This document shows positions 37,017 through 51,600 of a DNA stretch of 64,000 nucleotides, piece by piece. Each line of letters begins with the position of its first letter. The stretch's first letter is position 1. The notes beneath the pieces are model-generated. The model saw only the letters and a program-made list of their open reading frames with translations. It did no database searches and was not told the origin of the DNA. The translations under genes were made by a program, and so were the position numbers. Origin of the DNA: Oryzias latipes (taxonomy: Eukaryota > Chordata > Actinopteri > Beloniformes > Adrianichthyidae); contig NC_019859.2 in NCBI RefSeq assembly GCF_002234675.1, positions 3,937,240 through 4,001,239 on the forward strand. Direction: 5' to 3'.

Positions 37017-38190
37017 ATGGCGGTCATCGTCATTATTGAGCGTGGTCACGACCTCAGTTGTGAGAATACGATAAAAAAAACATTTAAGTGGTCTTTGCTG
37101 GAAGAAAAAGACAAATATGGTGATTTCTTTTCATCGTACATTCGCAAGACAAATGTTGGATGTTGGATGGTGAGTACAGTTTTTGTTCCGGATTTCACTG
37201 TCAGCCGTTCCAATACAATTAGTTACAGTGGAATTTATGCAGAGATTAAAACATGCCAACTGTTTTATACAATGTTTGAAATTGCCATTTTATGTCAAGT
37301 ACGTGAATGGTTTGTATGTACCGTTTGTAGTAGTTTGTTAAATCTGGTCCGGGATCATCTTTATTTCTTTGATCAGTGCCCCATTGATTGACCAGGAGAA
37401 TCCCCCTTGTAGATTTTCTTGGTCCCTCTGCAGATTAACCAACCACAAAACTCACTGCAGTCAGTCTCAAAGATGCAGATGAAAATGAAATATACTAGTA
37501 ATGCATTTTACTAAATACATTTATTTACTTTTTACAGTTCATGCCTGGTGTACTTTGTATAAATGTATTGTCAAATATGGGTCCAGTGGAAAAAAGAGGC
37601 TCCATGAACATGCAGGCAGTGAGTCTCACAAAAAAAGCAAGCAACACAGCAGAATCTGCCCAAGTTGCCATCATCTTTCATGTCTCCAAGCACTTCTCAA
37701 TCAGAGTGCCACTTCCCTTATCGTGCTGCGCCAAATGTAAAGCATGATGATGTCAGGTGTGCCAAGTCTGCAGAGGAACCCCCAGAAGTAAGCATGGTAG
37801 ACAGAAGATCCCATGCTGAAGGCAGGACGCTGGCGTTTCTGGCAGAGCAGGGTTTACCACTAAGATTAGTACCTCAACTGATCGCCATTTCATTTTTCAT
37901 TTTCTGCTGCTAAACTTCATTGTAACCTATTATTAACTAGGAGTCTTCCAGAACAAGTCTTGCACTACTGTAGGACCATTACTGAGTTTCTTTTTGTTAC
38001 AGATAATGGAGCTTAGTTCTAAGACTCAGTTCTTTGATTTCTTCCACCCACAAGTTATGACAATGGGATCGAATAGTTACGACTACAAAAAATGCATTGT
38101 GGGAAACTGTTTCCTGTCAGTTCTTGCAGTCTTGGTGATTCTGAATAGAAACGGCGGGCGCCCAATTAAAGAAATCTGTATTTTGTAACT
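37017..38190 (+). pseudogene. Remnant of a transposase-derived zinc-finger gene
   Basis: Three protein-like pieces lie in order on the same strand. FKWSLLEEKDKYGDFFSSYIRK (within 37017-37165) is followed by a possible donor. HAWCTLYKC..KYGSSGKKRLHEHAG and SESHKKSK (37541-37640) form a BED/U1-like zinc-finger block and follow a possible acceptor. MVDRRSHAEGRTLAFLAEQG and LPLRLVPQL (about 37793-37880) resemble the start of a hAT-like transposase core. The pieces are in different frames, and the reading phase across the first gap does not fit. The rest of the core was not recognised. It is therefore called a decayed, intron-containing transposase-like gene, but a degraded autonomous element is equally possible. 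Homology is recalled, not searched. Confidence 0.4.
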
Positions 38191-38743
38191 TTCTGAAAAT
38201 AATTGACAAGATTTCTATTTATGATTGGTTGTGGTCATTGAACTCAACATCCTTCATTACTTTATCATTAGAAAATATTTTACTTGAAACATTTTATAAT
38301 TTCATTTGTTTTTCAACTGATTATTTGGTTTTATTGCTTCACATCGGACAGACATCTACATTTATGCCACAAAAGGAGCTAATACAGGCATCACAAATTA
38401 TCTGTGGTTTTATTGTTGCCCCTTAGAAGTTAATTCTGGGACAGTGCACATTAAAAGTATCACCACAATTAACCAGAACAGAACAGCGGCTGTTTTTTTA
38501 TCTGATTTCCTCCGACTTTAAAATGTTCTACCTTAAAAGTGAAAATGACAAAAAACGAAAAATATAAATCCAAAGGACGTATAAGAACATTTCAATTCTA
38601 AGACAATAAAAAATTAAAATACCAATTGAGGCATATTAAAACTCAATCGAATGTTAAGAACAACCACAACTTCCTGTTCAGTGTCGTTACAGCCCAGTGT
38701 TCCCCTTTTTTTCCCATCGAGAAATCTGATCTTGTAACGATAG

Positions 38744-39235
<492 letters not shown>

Positions 39236-39264
39236 ACGGACCCATGTGATCCACACAAACCAAC

Positions 39265-39280
39265 GGCTCTTTTCAGAGCC
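39265..39280 (+). terminator. Histone mRNA 3' stem-loop (H2B)
   Basis: ggctct/agagcc stem with a four-base loop, followed by 'acacacctg', in the standard position after the H2B stop. Confidence 0.95.
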
Positions 39281-39794
39281 ACACACCTGATCTGAAGAGC
39301 TCAAAATTCCTCTTTCTCTTTAGTGTGCATTTGAAACTGATTTAACCGAGAGCAAAATCGATGCAGTACATGGAAATCACTTTATATAACAAACCAAAGT
39401 AAAAAAAAATTCTTTCTCAATAAAGACTCGCTCTGGACTTTTGCAATGCATATCGTTTTGAAGGTTACTTATCGGCATGGGAAAGCGAAGAGACAAATGA
39501 GATGTTAAAGAGGCAAAAGACCAACTGCAAGTAAGTTTCTTTTTGTAAAATATACAAAATGTATGACAAGTTAATCAGACCATGCCTAGTGAAAAACAGC
39601 AAACACACCACTAACATTGTTCTACGTCTCCCTCTTTGTGATGCATGGAATTATCAGTTTGTATTGTACATCTGCAAATGTTTGGTTTTGATGCTAAACA
39701 TTAATCAGTATAAAAAGATACAATGAATGATTTACGTGAAATAATTTCTAATGATAAAGTAAGCTGATGATTCAAATACACCAACCCTTTATAT

Positions 39795-40206
39795 CACATG
39801 TGTCAAACTCAAGGCCCGAGGGCCAAATGTGGCCCGGCATGTCATTTTGTGGCCCGCGAGAGCATAGAAGTTTTCAATTTCTTAAAATAAAACATAAAAA
39901 TTGGTGTGTATTTATTCATATCTAAGGGGAATCAGACTTCAAATATCAGATTGGGATTTGGCAAGTATACATTATGTCATAACCTAACCTGATAGAATCA
40001 AATTTAAAAGGATTTATGCTAAAGTAACAAGCAAACATGTGTTTTCTATGAAACTGCAATTGTCACTTTAAAAAGTTATAAATGACTTAACATTTAGTAG
40101 TTACATTTATTTTTCCATTTAGTTACATGTATAAGTTATATCTGGCCCTTCAAGGACAGCCAATATGCTGATGTGGCCCTCGGTGAAAATGAGTTTGACA
40201 CCCCTG
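39795..40206. mobile_element. hAT-Charlie-type MITE with perfect 8-bp target duplication
   Basis: Left end 'cacatgtgtcaaactcaagg' and right end 'gagtttgacacccctg' are inverted repeats. Exact copies of 'ctttatat' flank it (39787-39794 and 40207-40214). Internal 'gtggcccgcgagagc' and 'gatgtggccctcggtg' are the usual subterminal motifs. 412 bp, no coding capacity. It is inserted between H2B and the second H4. Confidence 0.9.
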
Positions 40207-40304
40207 CTTTATATAAACAAGAATGAAAATCCTTTCTCTTGGTAGGTTTCAATGCAGCATGTAGGTATGCCTGTAGTCCAATGTATTTGATACATTCTCA
40301 GTGA

Positions 40305-40459
40305 ACCATTTGGTGTAACTGACATGAAATCATGAAAACTATTGCAAAATATAGCAAGCCTTGCAGATAAACAGTATGTCAAGTATTCAACTTGTGCTTC
40401 ATCAACACTAATCAGGTGTAGGATCTATGCTCTAAGAAGGTTTGGGTGGCCCTAAAAAG
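40305..40459 (-). pseudogene. Relic of a third H4 3' end (tandem to the H4 flank)
   Basis: This stretch repeats, about 330 bp away, the flank of the minus-strand H4 gene. 'accatttggtgtaa' occurs at about 40,305 and 40,637, 'catcaacact' parallels 'catcaatact', and 'agaaggtttgggtggccct' occurs at about 40,436 and 40,752. It stops inside the stem-loop: the half 'ggccctaaaaag' is present, then sequence related to the distal H4 flank begins. No H4 coding sequence remains. This is best read as a deleted or rearranged H4 copy. Confidence 0.7.
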
Positions 40460-40800
40460 CTTCGCCGATTTCAGACGTTTTCATCCAGAAAGCTATTTGT
40501 CCGTAGAGATCGGGTCTTTATTTCCGGGAAGGTACAATCGGTTTGCTCAAAAACCTGGACGACTCACTGTTATAACTTTGAACCTGTAGAGGAAAGTTTG
40601 TGGTGTTCTTTAACAGGACCTTTTGTTTTGGACAAAACCATTTGGTGTAATGGATATGCAATTAGCAAAATTTAGCAACCATTGCTTTATGTCAAGTGTG
40701 CAGCAATAAAAGCTTTCATCAATACTATAAGGACTCTGGATCCATGCTCTTAGAAGGTTTGGGTGGCCCTAAAAAGGGCCGTTTGTTTCTCTCTGATCAA
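40460..40800. repeat. H4 3' flank, arm 2 of the inverted duplication
   Basis: Inverted counterpart of about 35,520-35,990, with for example 'catccagaaagctatttg', 'ggtttgctcaaaaacc' and 'gcagcaataaaagctttcat'. It is shorter and more diverged than arm 1. Confidence 0.85.
40765..40780 (-). terminator. Histone mRNA 3' stem-loop (H4 copy 2)
   Basis: Minus-strand ggccct/agggcc stem and four-base loop, identical to that of the other H4 gene. Confidence 0.95.
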
Positions 40801-40809
40801 GCTGTAAAG

Positions 40810-41139
<330 letters not shown>

Positions 41140-41520
41140 TCAAAATTATGGTTGAGTTCAAGGATATTCCCCCCTTTTAATGTTGCATCTGAGGACGTGT
41201 TAGAAGTCAAGAGACGTGACTCCTCCTACTTCTTCTTCAGTCTTGTTTTTCATTAGTGGCAGTTATTCCCCTCCTTGTGGTCTGCTGTAGAAATGTCGGG
41301 CAAATTGTGAAAACTTAACAAATCATGACCATGAAAATGGAGAATCTTAATACTCCTCATGATTAGGTCAATATTTTAATTTAAAAAGATCATATCAACA
41401 TTCAAACAATCAACAAAAAAATACATAGAAATATAAATACATAGAAATGTAAATACATATTGAAATATTTTAAAATATCTAGAAAGCCTGCAGAATTATA
41501 TAATCATAAAATGAACTATA

Positions 41521-42505
41521 GATTAGATTAGATTAGATTTGTTTATTTATCCCACGAATGGGAAATTTCCTTGGAGTTTGGCACAAGTATGTACAGACAG
41601 TAATGACAAGTTAGACAGACACACATTTGAAAGAATATATACAAAAGTAAGAGTGTTCTGATAAATAAACAGGGAAAGAGATGTGCAGGTATATAGAGGT
41701 CATCTGTATATACAGTTTTGTACAGTGAATAAAAAACAAAAACTATGAAAACTATTTACTTAGGCTGGTGTTGAACAGCCTGATAGCAGCTGGGATGAAG
41801 GACCTGCGATAGCGTTCCTTCTTGCATCGTGGGTGCAGCAGTCTGCCACTGAAGGAGCTGCTGAGGTCTGAAACAGTCTGGTACAGTGGGTGAGAGGGGT
41901 TTTCCATGATTGATGTTAGCTTGGCTAACATCCTCCTCTCACCCACCTCCTCGATGGAGTCCAGGGAGCAGTCCAGGACAGAGCCGGCCCGTCTGACCAG
42001 CTTGTTCAGTCTCTTCCTGTCTCTCTCCGAGCTTCCGCTGCTCCAGCAGACCACTGCATAAAGGATGGCTGAAGCCACCACAGAGTCATAGAAAGTTCTT
42101 AGCAGTGTCCTGCACACCCCAAAGGACCTCAGTCGTCTGAGCAGGTGGAAACGACTTTGGCCCTTCTTGTACAGGGCATTTGTGTTGTGTGTCCAGTCCA
42201 GTTTATTGTTTAGGTGAACACCCAGGTATTTATAGTCCTCCACGACCTCAATGTCCAAGCCCTGGATGTTCACCGGTGCAGTCAGATGTGGTTTCCTGCT
42301 GAAGTCGATCACCACCTCCTTCGTCTTGCTGGCGTTGATGTGCAGGTGGTTCAGAGCACACCAGTCCACAAAGTTGGTGATGACCTCCAGGTACTCCAGA
42401 TCGTTTCCCTGAGATATCCGCCCGACAATGGCTGTATCATCAGAGAACTTTTGGAGGTGGCAGCTGTCAGTGTTGTGTGTGAAGTCCGATGTAAACAAGT
42501 GTCGG
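41521..42505 (-). mobile_element. 5'-truncated L2/CR1-like LINE, C-terminal reverse transcriptase and 3' tail
   Basis: The minus-strand frame 42498-41752 encodes 248 residues of the end of a LINE reverse transcriptase. KFSDDTAIVG is the active-site block, with YKYLGVHLNNKLDWT and the C-terminal FIPAAIRLFNTSL. The element then runs through a short 3' UTR to a 'taatc'-unit tail (read 'gattagattagatta' on the plus strand at 41521). The 5' end is lost just upstream of the active site, as in most LINE copies. The remaining frame is open and so fairly young. It lies between H4 and H3. Confidence 0.85.
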
Positions 42506-43216
42506 GGATTTGATTCCTAAACAACATCTCTTAGGCATTTCCAAATACCAGTTTTAAGACTAGAGATCGCTCCCCTTTCAAGCTGCTGCTCTGGTGTTCT
42601 GCTTGTTTCAACCAATGCTTCTAAGTCTTAAAAGTTATTTAAATAAAACCCACATTTATCTGCTTTTCTTACTTTGAAACACTGACAGAAAAAGTATTGC
42701 TAGTTTATTTTTGCAATGGCCAAAAATTGCATTTAATGTCTTTTGTAGTACTGGACTTATGCTCTTTGGGCTTCAAACATCCCAATCGTATGCCTTAAGG
42801 CTGATGGAGGCCAACCGTGTGATGCTGGTTCTCGTGCATAATTATGGAATAGTTAATTCATCCAGTTGGCATCCAAGTTATTTCATGGCATCTGGACTCA
42901 AAAGCTTTGTCTGTACGCATTTTACTGTCTTACATTTGTATATTTTATGTAATTAAACTTCCTGTACAGTCTAGAATGATTCTGTTCATCAATTCATTAC
43001 AGAATGTTTACTTTTGCACATGGTTTGCAGCGGACAACATGAGACGCTATATGACCTTTTTCAGTCTTGTAGCTATATGACCTTTTTCAGTCTTGTACGT
43101 TATGTTCACATGAATTTTGTTTTGCAGTAAGTCAGTGTATAATTCCAGCGGTGATGAGTACTTTAAAGTTTATTATCACTGACAAGTGAGGATTTGTGTT
43201 CTGCAGATGTGTTGGT
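42506..43216. other. Spacer between the LINE and H3
   Basis: No gene is seen. Contains the perfect 26-bp tandem duplication at 43046-43097. Confidence 0.5.
43046..43097. repeat. Perfect tandem duplication, 2 x 26 bp
   Basis: The unit begins 'gctatatgacctttttcagt' and is repeated without change and without spacer, about 120 bp beyond the H3 stem-loop. Confidence 0.95.
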
Positions 43217-43232
43217 GGCTCTTAAAAGAGCC
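43217..43232 (-). terminator. Histone mRNA 3' stem-loop (H3)
   Basis: Minus-strand ggctct/agagcc stem with a four-base loop, 27 bp after the H3 stop. Confidence 0.95.
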
Positions 43233-43259
43233 GTTGTGTTGCTTTGTGTTAAGGGGTGT

Positions 43260-44410
<1,151 letters not shown>

Positions 44411-44438
44411 ATACTTAATGATCCACCAACAACACAAC

Positions 44439-44454
44439 GGCTCTTTTAAGAGCC
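44439..44454 (+). terminator. Histone mRNA 3' stem-loop (H2A)
   Basis: ggctct/agagcc stem with a four-base loop followed by 'aaacacg', standard position. Confidence 0.95.
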
Positions 44455-45674
44455 AAACACGTCTCTCTTTCAAAGCATCATCCTCTAATTATATGCTATG
44501 TTAAACATAAAACCTGGCATATTTAATGTCTCTAAACCCTTTGTAGGATTTACTTAACACATTTCTCTTTACTGAAGAAACTGCCCTGCGAGAAAGATCT
44601 TCTGATACAAATGTTGATAAGCTTTGTAAGCTTCTTTTACCTATACTCTGTGGTTCACAAGCGCTTTTTATTTTTTATAGAAATTTTACAGAAAAGCTGT
44701 TTGCACTGAGTCGACAGACATTTAATCTGTGCTGTATATCGTGTGTGTGTGTATACAGTAGTTGTGAAAATAAAGTTGACTTGACGTTGCATACCTAACA
44801 TAATTGGTCTTTAATTCTTTTAGTATCTAAGGCTTTTCAAAAGCATTGGGTCAAGTTTTTTTTTTTTGCACATATAAAGTTATGCATTTCGAATTCTAGC
44901 TTTTAGCCCATGATTATTTGACAAAATTGAAAAGAAATTAACAAACTGTTTAAGAATGCCATTTATAAAAAAGAAATCGTGCAAATATAATTGGAAGTGG
45001 GTGAAATACCATGACTGACGTTAAAAATCGCAATTAAGCAAATTGAATGATCGGCTTCCATTACATTTCTTAATCATCTCAACCAGGCCCCTGAATCCAT
45101 GTAGGTTTTCTTGAATTAATCAATAGGTGGCGATAGTGCAACAGGTCACTGTTAATGAACCACGACTAAACCCGAAGAAGAAAGGGATGTTCCATTAAAG
45201 CTTTAGACAGCAAATATTGAAACTGTACAAATGACAATACAGCAGCTATTTAAAATCAGTATTAAACCTTGAGCCTTCTTTATATGATTATGTCTGGTCC
45301 AATAATAAGAATGGGTCTCGTGCAGGTTTTTTGCTTGACCATAATCGTATCGGTTCACCCCTTCATCGTGTTCCAAATGGTCCCTTCCTTGAATCAGTAG
45401 CAGCATGTTGCTCGATCGTGTCCACCATAGGGTAGACACTCCTTCTTTACCGATACCAACCAATCACAGTGGAGATCAGCAAAGCGCCCCGCCCACATGG
45501 CCCCGATCCGATGTTAACAAGGCCACGAACAAACTAGCGTGTCCGATCAAGAATTAAAGTAGCTGCCAAAGAACGATTGTACTTTTATTGTTACATTTTT
45601 TTGTGGTTTTACTGTTTGCCTGTGGAGGATTTACCTCACCAGCTTTTTCGGAAGAAAAAAGAGCGCTATAAAAA
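44455..45674 (+). other. Intergenic; 5' flank of ltv1
   Basis: No gene is seen. The segment at about 45,060-45,180 ('aataggtggcgatagtgcaa' ... 'aaacccgaagaagaaag') looks like a common fish short repeat. The last 150 bp precede the ltv1 ATG and should contain its promoter and 5' UTR; no TATA box is clear. Confidence 0.4.
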
Positions 45675-48600
45675 ATGGTATGGAGACACATGTACTTACT
45701 TAGCTAACAGTTTTAGCTTTAGCTAACAACTCCTACTGCAACTGTTTACTAAAAATCATTTAGATTTTTATTATTTTACCAGGTTGCATGTTTTATGCAG
45801 GATTCACTTTAAGAATAGTGTTATTTTATTCTTTACCTTTCATTTTGAACAAATTAACATAACAATTTTAGCTAACTTATTCTGGGTTTATTTATGAAGT
45901 CTGAATTTATTCTACTTTTTTGTTTGGAAGCCGATTAACTAGGTAATAACAGTATTCCGTAATTCTGTTTTTGTGGTTTTTGTGATATTTATTACTCTTT
46001 GGTTCTGTTATATTTTATCCCTGAGTAAATATTTCAAATGATATACGATCCGGAGGGTTTTTTGTTTGTTTTTTGATAAAAGTCCTACTTTATCTTGATA
46101 CTCTCATAAATTAATCCAAATATACTTGGATTCAGTTTTATTATATTGCGTTTCATGGAATACTTGCCTTTGTGTGTTTTGTAGCCGCATCGAAAGAAGA
46201 AAGCCTTCATTGAAAAGAAGAAGGCCGTGACCTTTCACCTTGTCCACCGCAGTCAGAGGGATCCCCTGGCTGCTGACGAGAAAGCGCCACAACATGTCCT
46301 CCTTCCTGCAGCAAAGGTGCTCTGTCTGTTATGTAGAAGCATATTTATTGATTTTTAATCCACTTTGCATAAGGACATGTGATGTAATAGTTGTGTTTCT
46401 AAAAGACTTCTTGGATGGTGGTTTTGTCCAGGTGGACACGGAGAAGAGACACGAGGAGCAGAGGAAATTTGGTGTCTTCTTTGATGACGACTACGATTAC
46501 CTGCAGCACCTGAAGGAGCCATCCGGCCAGTCAGAGCTGGTTGCTGCTGTTTCATCGAACCGTGATGGAGGATCTGTTCAGTTCCTAAATGAAGGGGACG
46601 ATGAGATGGAGCAGGAGGAAGACAGTCCCGTGAGTTAGACATGAAATCCTCTAAACCAGGGGGCCTGACATTTTTCAGACCACTGACAGGTTTAATGTTG
46701 GACAATGTTTTCACAGACTGGCCTGTTTAAAGCTGAAGTAGGCATCAGATGTCTTTCTTTTTTATCCTTTTGTTCACCTTCAAGGAGATTATCCTTGTCC
46801 TCTGTAAAATATCTGCAGCTGCTTTAACTTTATTTCTACACACTAGATGTAGTGTGTTTTCAATGTGATCTAGACGTTCTCCTAACCCAGGAATGTCAAC
46901 GTGGAAGCTAAAAAGTCTGACATCATAAGCAGCAACTCAAATGTGATACTGATCTACTGTGTTTAAGTGTCACCATCAACAATTAAATTGTATTTTAAGA
47001 TCTATAAGTACGATCAAATCGTAGGAAACATCCTAACTGTGTTTTGTTTGATCAGGTTGCCACGCTGCACTTGCCTTCTTCTGTGTTCGCCTCAGAGTTT
47101 GAAGAGGAGGTGGGACTCCTGAACAAAGCTGCTCCCATTTCTGGTAAAATTCTTTTTTTTTTCCTGCAGATTCTCCTTGTAAAAGAAAGATTAGAGATCC
47201 GTGGATCTGAGCAGAACAGTGGACCTTGGAGCTCTTTGACATCATGATCTGTTTGGAGTTGTTGTGTAAAACCTTTCCTGTGTAATTGCATCAAACCGAT
47301 TGATTACTTTTATTTTTTAAAGCTTAATATTGTGTAAAACTGGTGCTCATCCTTGCGGTTTCTTTGTTCTTTTTCAGGACCTCGCCTGGATATGGACCCC
47401 GACATCGTTGCTGCCCTCGATGACGACTTTGACTACGAAAACCCCAACAACATTTTGGATGACGACTTTATCACAAAAGCAAACGGACCGGCGGGAGGCT
47501 TAGAAACAGAGTGAGAAGACTCTAAATATCTTAAAATAATAATGTCTGCTGGTTTAACTCCATCTGAGCAGCTTTCTGGAGAGAAGTTTGAAGATTTCTG
47601 ATGTCTCTCCTTTCAGTTTTCAAGCAAAGATGGCATCGGCTAAACAGTGGGATGCTGCTCTAACAGCACATGTCATTTAAATGTTAGGAATGTTCCGATC
47701 TGATTCGTGTCATTTTGATTTTGAGGATCTGCTGACACCGAGTCCCGATCCAGTCGTTCGGTCTTACATTTAAAAAACAAACACGTTTAATAAACAGATC
47801 CAGGTTTTCACCTCCTTACACCGATGAACCCTTAAGCGTTTCACCTCCGTGAAGCAGCTTGAACAAAAAAAAGGGAAAATAGTTAACTAGAAATAAAGGT
47901 GATAATTAGTCATGTGAGAAAGTTTGGCGATTGTAGCTTTAGTGTCATCATAGCTTTTTTGACTGTCTGTCCATCCAACCTTGTGTTTTTGTGTATTTTG
48001 TGGTATTTGTTGATTTCTTTGGGTTATTTGTAGCTTTTAGGGGTTTTTGCCGGCTATTACTTTGGGGTGGTGGAGGCTCTGCATTTAGAGGGAGACCCCC
48101 CCCCCCCCTCTCCCCCTTTGCCCTGTATACAGCCATGGTCCAGTCATTACATACATAAATATTCATCATCATATTCAAAATCAACTTGGTGGGGATTTTT
48201 CCTTATAAAGTGTTTTAATGCATGTAACCATTGTGCTATCCTAGGCACTTTAACATTGGGAGTGGGGTCATCTAGACCCACTAGACAGTGCGCTGAACCT
48301 TTTTTCTTCAATGATTTGTGATCTTCACTGGTGTCCATGGATTACATGAAATCTTTCCACCTTTATCCACCTTTGTCATGGTAGGGAGAATACGTTAATG
48401 TAGGGGGGGGGGGGGGGGGTCATCTAAGATAGCACAAGGGTTAAATGGAATTTTAGAAAAATGTCCAAAAACCTGGAGGCGTTAGGATTCAGAGGTTAAA
48501 GAAGGACTTTCACATTTCCAATAGTGAAATATTTTTCCTCTCTTCAGGGGGGATCACGATGATGATGACGAGTGGGAGGACACAGACGAAGAGGGCGATT

Positions 48601-51600
48601 TCGGCTCCGAGGGCGGTTTTTCAGACGAGGAGCACACGGGAGGAGACGGCCGCGGTGGTGAAGACTTCCTGTTCATGGACGAGGAGACGAAGAGCCGCTT
48701 CACAGAGTATTCGCTGACGTCGTCTGTGATGAGGAGGAGCGAGCAGCTCTCTCTGCTGGACGATCGCTTCGAGAAGGTGAGCGTTTGTTTTTTTTTTAAG
48801 AGGAGGGCTGCGTGTGTGGGGGGGGCAAATCTTCATCAGCTTAAAGTCCATGAAAAACCAGATTGTAAATTTGAAAAAAAGAAGAAAAATCGACCACTTC
48901 AAACACATTGTAAACTTGAAGGAAATTTTGAAAAAAGGATCATTTTAATATGAAAAAATATATGCTTTTAACTTGAAATAAATATTGAATATTTAGAAAA
49001 AAGATTCTACATTTGAAAGTTGATTAAAAAGGGGGAATATACGCGTTTAAGTGTTACCAAATGAAAATAAAAGTCTCTTTGTAAAATTTGCGGTATTGTA
49101 TTTTCTATTTTTATTTCTCTTTTATGAGACAAGATTAGACTCGACCCAGAGCGTGAAAATTCTACGTTGAAACTGTAAATTGAGGACTAAAAGCAAAGAC
49201 AGTAACCAAGAAAAAAACTAAACTGAGCCGTTACAAATACACATTTTTTGGTAGCAGTTTCAGGTTTATCGTTTTTATTTTAAATCAAGGTTCAAATTTA
49301 CGTTTTCTTCTTCAAATGTTCAATATTTCCATATCTACAATTTGATTTCTCACATTTTCAAGATGTCCTTTAAGTGCACAATACATCCTTTTCTAATTTG
49401 CTATTTGGTTTTCCATTTAATTTAAACTGATCCTGATGTGACCCCACATACGGAACGGCTCGTAACATTTAGTGTTGAGCTCCATAAAACAGCAGCAACG
49501 GAGAGCAAAAGCCGCCTGCAGAAGGACAGAGCTGCCACAAGGGGGAGCTCTAACACCTCTCTGCCTCTGCTTCAATTTCCCCCTGAATTCTGCTGAAAAA
49601 GGACCTGTGGCTCATTCATTAATTTATTTCTGGACAGTGAGATCTTCCCATGAAGTTTGTCTCGTCCAAAGCAATTTTTAAAATAAAAATTAACCCAATC
49701 ATAGTTACTAAATGTAGAATAAACTACAAAGAAGAAATATTTCTGTGGCTTTTAAACTAAAGGTAAACAATAATTTTGTGTTTTAATTCCCCATATTTGC
49801 CTTAAAGTGAAGACATTAGAAAGGAAGAATATAACCTGGCGATGGTAAAGTTATCGTCAATAATTCGATCATGCCTTTAATTTTGCAACTGGAGACAAAA
49901 CAACAAATTTGTGTCGTTTCAGTTTTACGAACAGTTTGACGACGATGAGATCGGCGCTCTGGACAACGCGGAGCTGGAAGGCTTTATCGAACCGGACAGC
50001 GCTCGGCTGGAGGAAGTCATCAAGGACTACTTTACGGAAAAAGAGAAAAAGTGAGGTCCTTTCTCTCCTATGCTGAGCTTTCATAAGGCTTTTCATTAGA
50101 GACACAGAACCTTGGCTGCAGCAGCTTCAAGATCAATTTTTTTGATTTTCAGCTCGTTGAGGCCTGACGATTTGGGTCCAAAGGAACTTCCTGTTCTGAA
50201 AGAGGAAGATGAGGAGACGGACGAGGAGATGGTTCCGGTTGTTATCGAGCCTTCAGAAGAGAAATGGGACTGCGAAACTATCATCAGTGAGTCTCATTTC
50301 TATCACAACTCTAGAGATCAAGATTTTTCTCAGTACGGGGAGGACAAACGTTAATTTGTAACATGCAGAAGACTGCAGAGTTTTTTCTATGTTTGCGTAC
50401 CTTCGACACATCCGTAGCCCCTCCAGAGTTTCTCCACAGTTCCCTCCTGCATGTCTGCGAACGGCTTCGGCGTCTGATTGGCTCTGCAAAACCTGATGCG
50501 GTTTGCATAACCAACCAGGTGCAGCGCGGGCGGGACCGGACTGTAGACAGAAAGACGGGACTGCATTTGAGCCAAAAAAATCCTGTTCACAAGGCAGAGA
50601 CTGATATAGAATCAGAACAGTTCCCACAGATAATCAATCAACCCCGACTAAACTCTATTGATAACATCTGTATCTTTTGGTGAAGCTTTCCATTCTTAGA
50701 TCAGGACTCTGTAAGTTAGTGCAGGGCGTGATGATGTTAGCAGGCTTAATCACCAAAACTGTTAAATCTGGAGAACTTTTCAAAAAGTACTTTTTCCTAC
50801 GGGAACCCAAAAGGGACAAACTGAAGACAAGAAAACTCCCCATTAGGTCTAATATTTTAGTGTTTTGATGGATTAGAAATTGGTTAAAATGTGAAAAAGC
50901 AGGAAGTCATACTTGTTATGCAGTGTCAGTTTTTAACTTTGCCACTAGATGTCACTACATCCCAAACTGTAACTCATACAGAACCAGCAGATTCTAACTG
51001 GTGCTATTCATTTATTCTGAACATTTGATTTAGTCTTTGGATAAATTAAGGTTAAGTTGCATTTTATTGTTTCATCTCTTTAAATAGATGATCGATTGTA
51101 AAGTCTATCCGGATGATTTCCTCAAATTTGAGGCAGATTTTTGCGATTTACCTTCATGTCAATCCACTCAAAAAAGAAATAGCCATGTAAACTAAAAACA
51201 GGAAAAACCGGAATAGTTGTGGAAAATGTTTAGGTTTTTTTTTATTAGCTTAAACACCTTTTTATTGCTTAAATGTGTTTGTTTTTCTACAGGTACATAT
51301 TCCAACCTTTACAACCGTCCCAAAGTCATCGAAGAACCAGCAAAGGTACGCAGATTAAAGTTTTAATCCCAAAACCACGAAAACATTTGAAAAACTCCTT
51401 ATAGAATCTGTCATCTGGGTGAAAAGAGTTTCTCTTGTGCAATATGAAATATGGAATTCCATCCAAAATTAAAATATCTGTTTTTTTATTTTTATTTTTA
51501 TTATCTGAAAGTATTTTATTAGTTCATTCTAATTGAACTTTTCATTAAATTCATTTGAATTTAGTTTGTTTTGGGGGATTTTCAAGCGTTGGGTCAAAAT

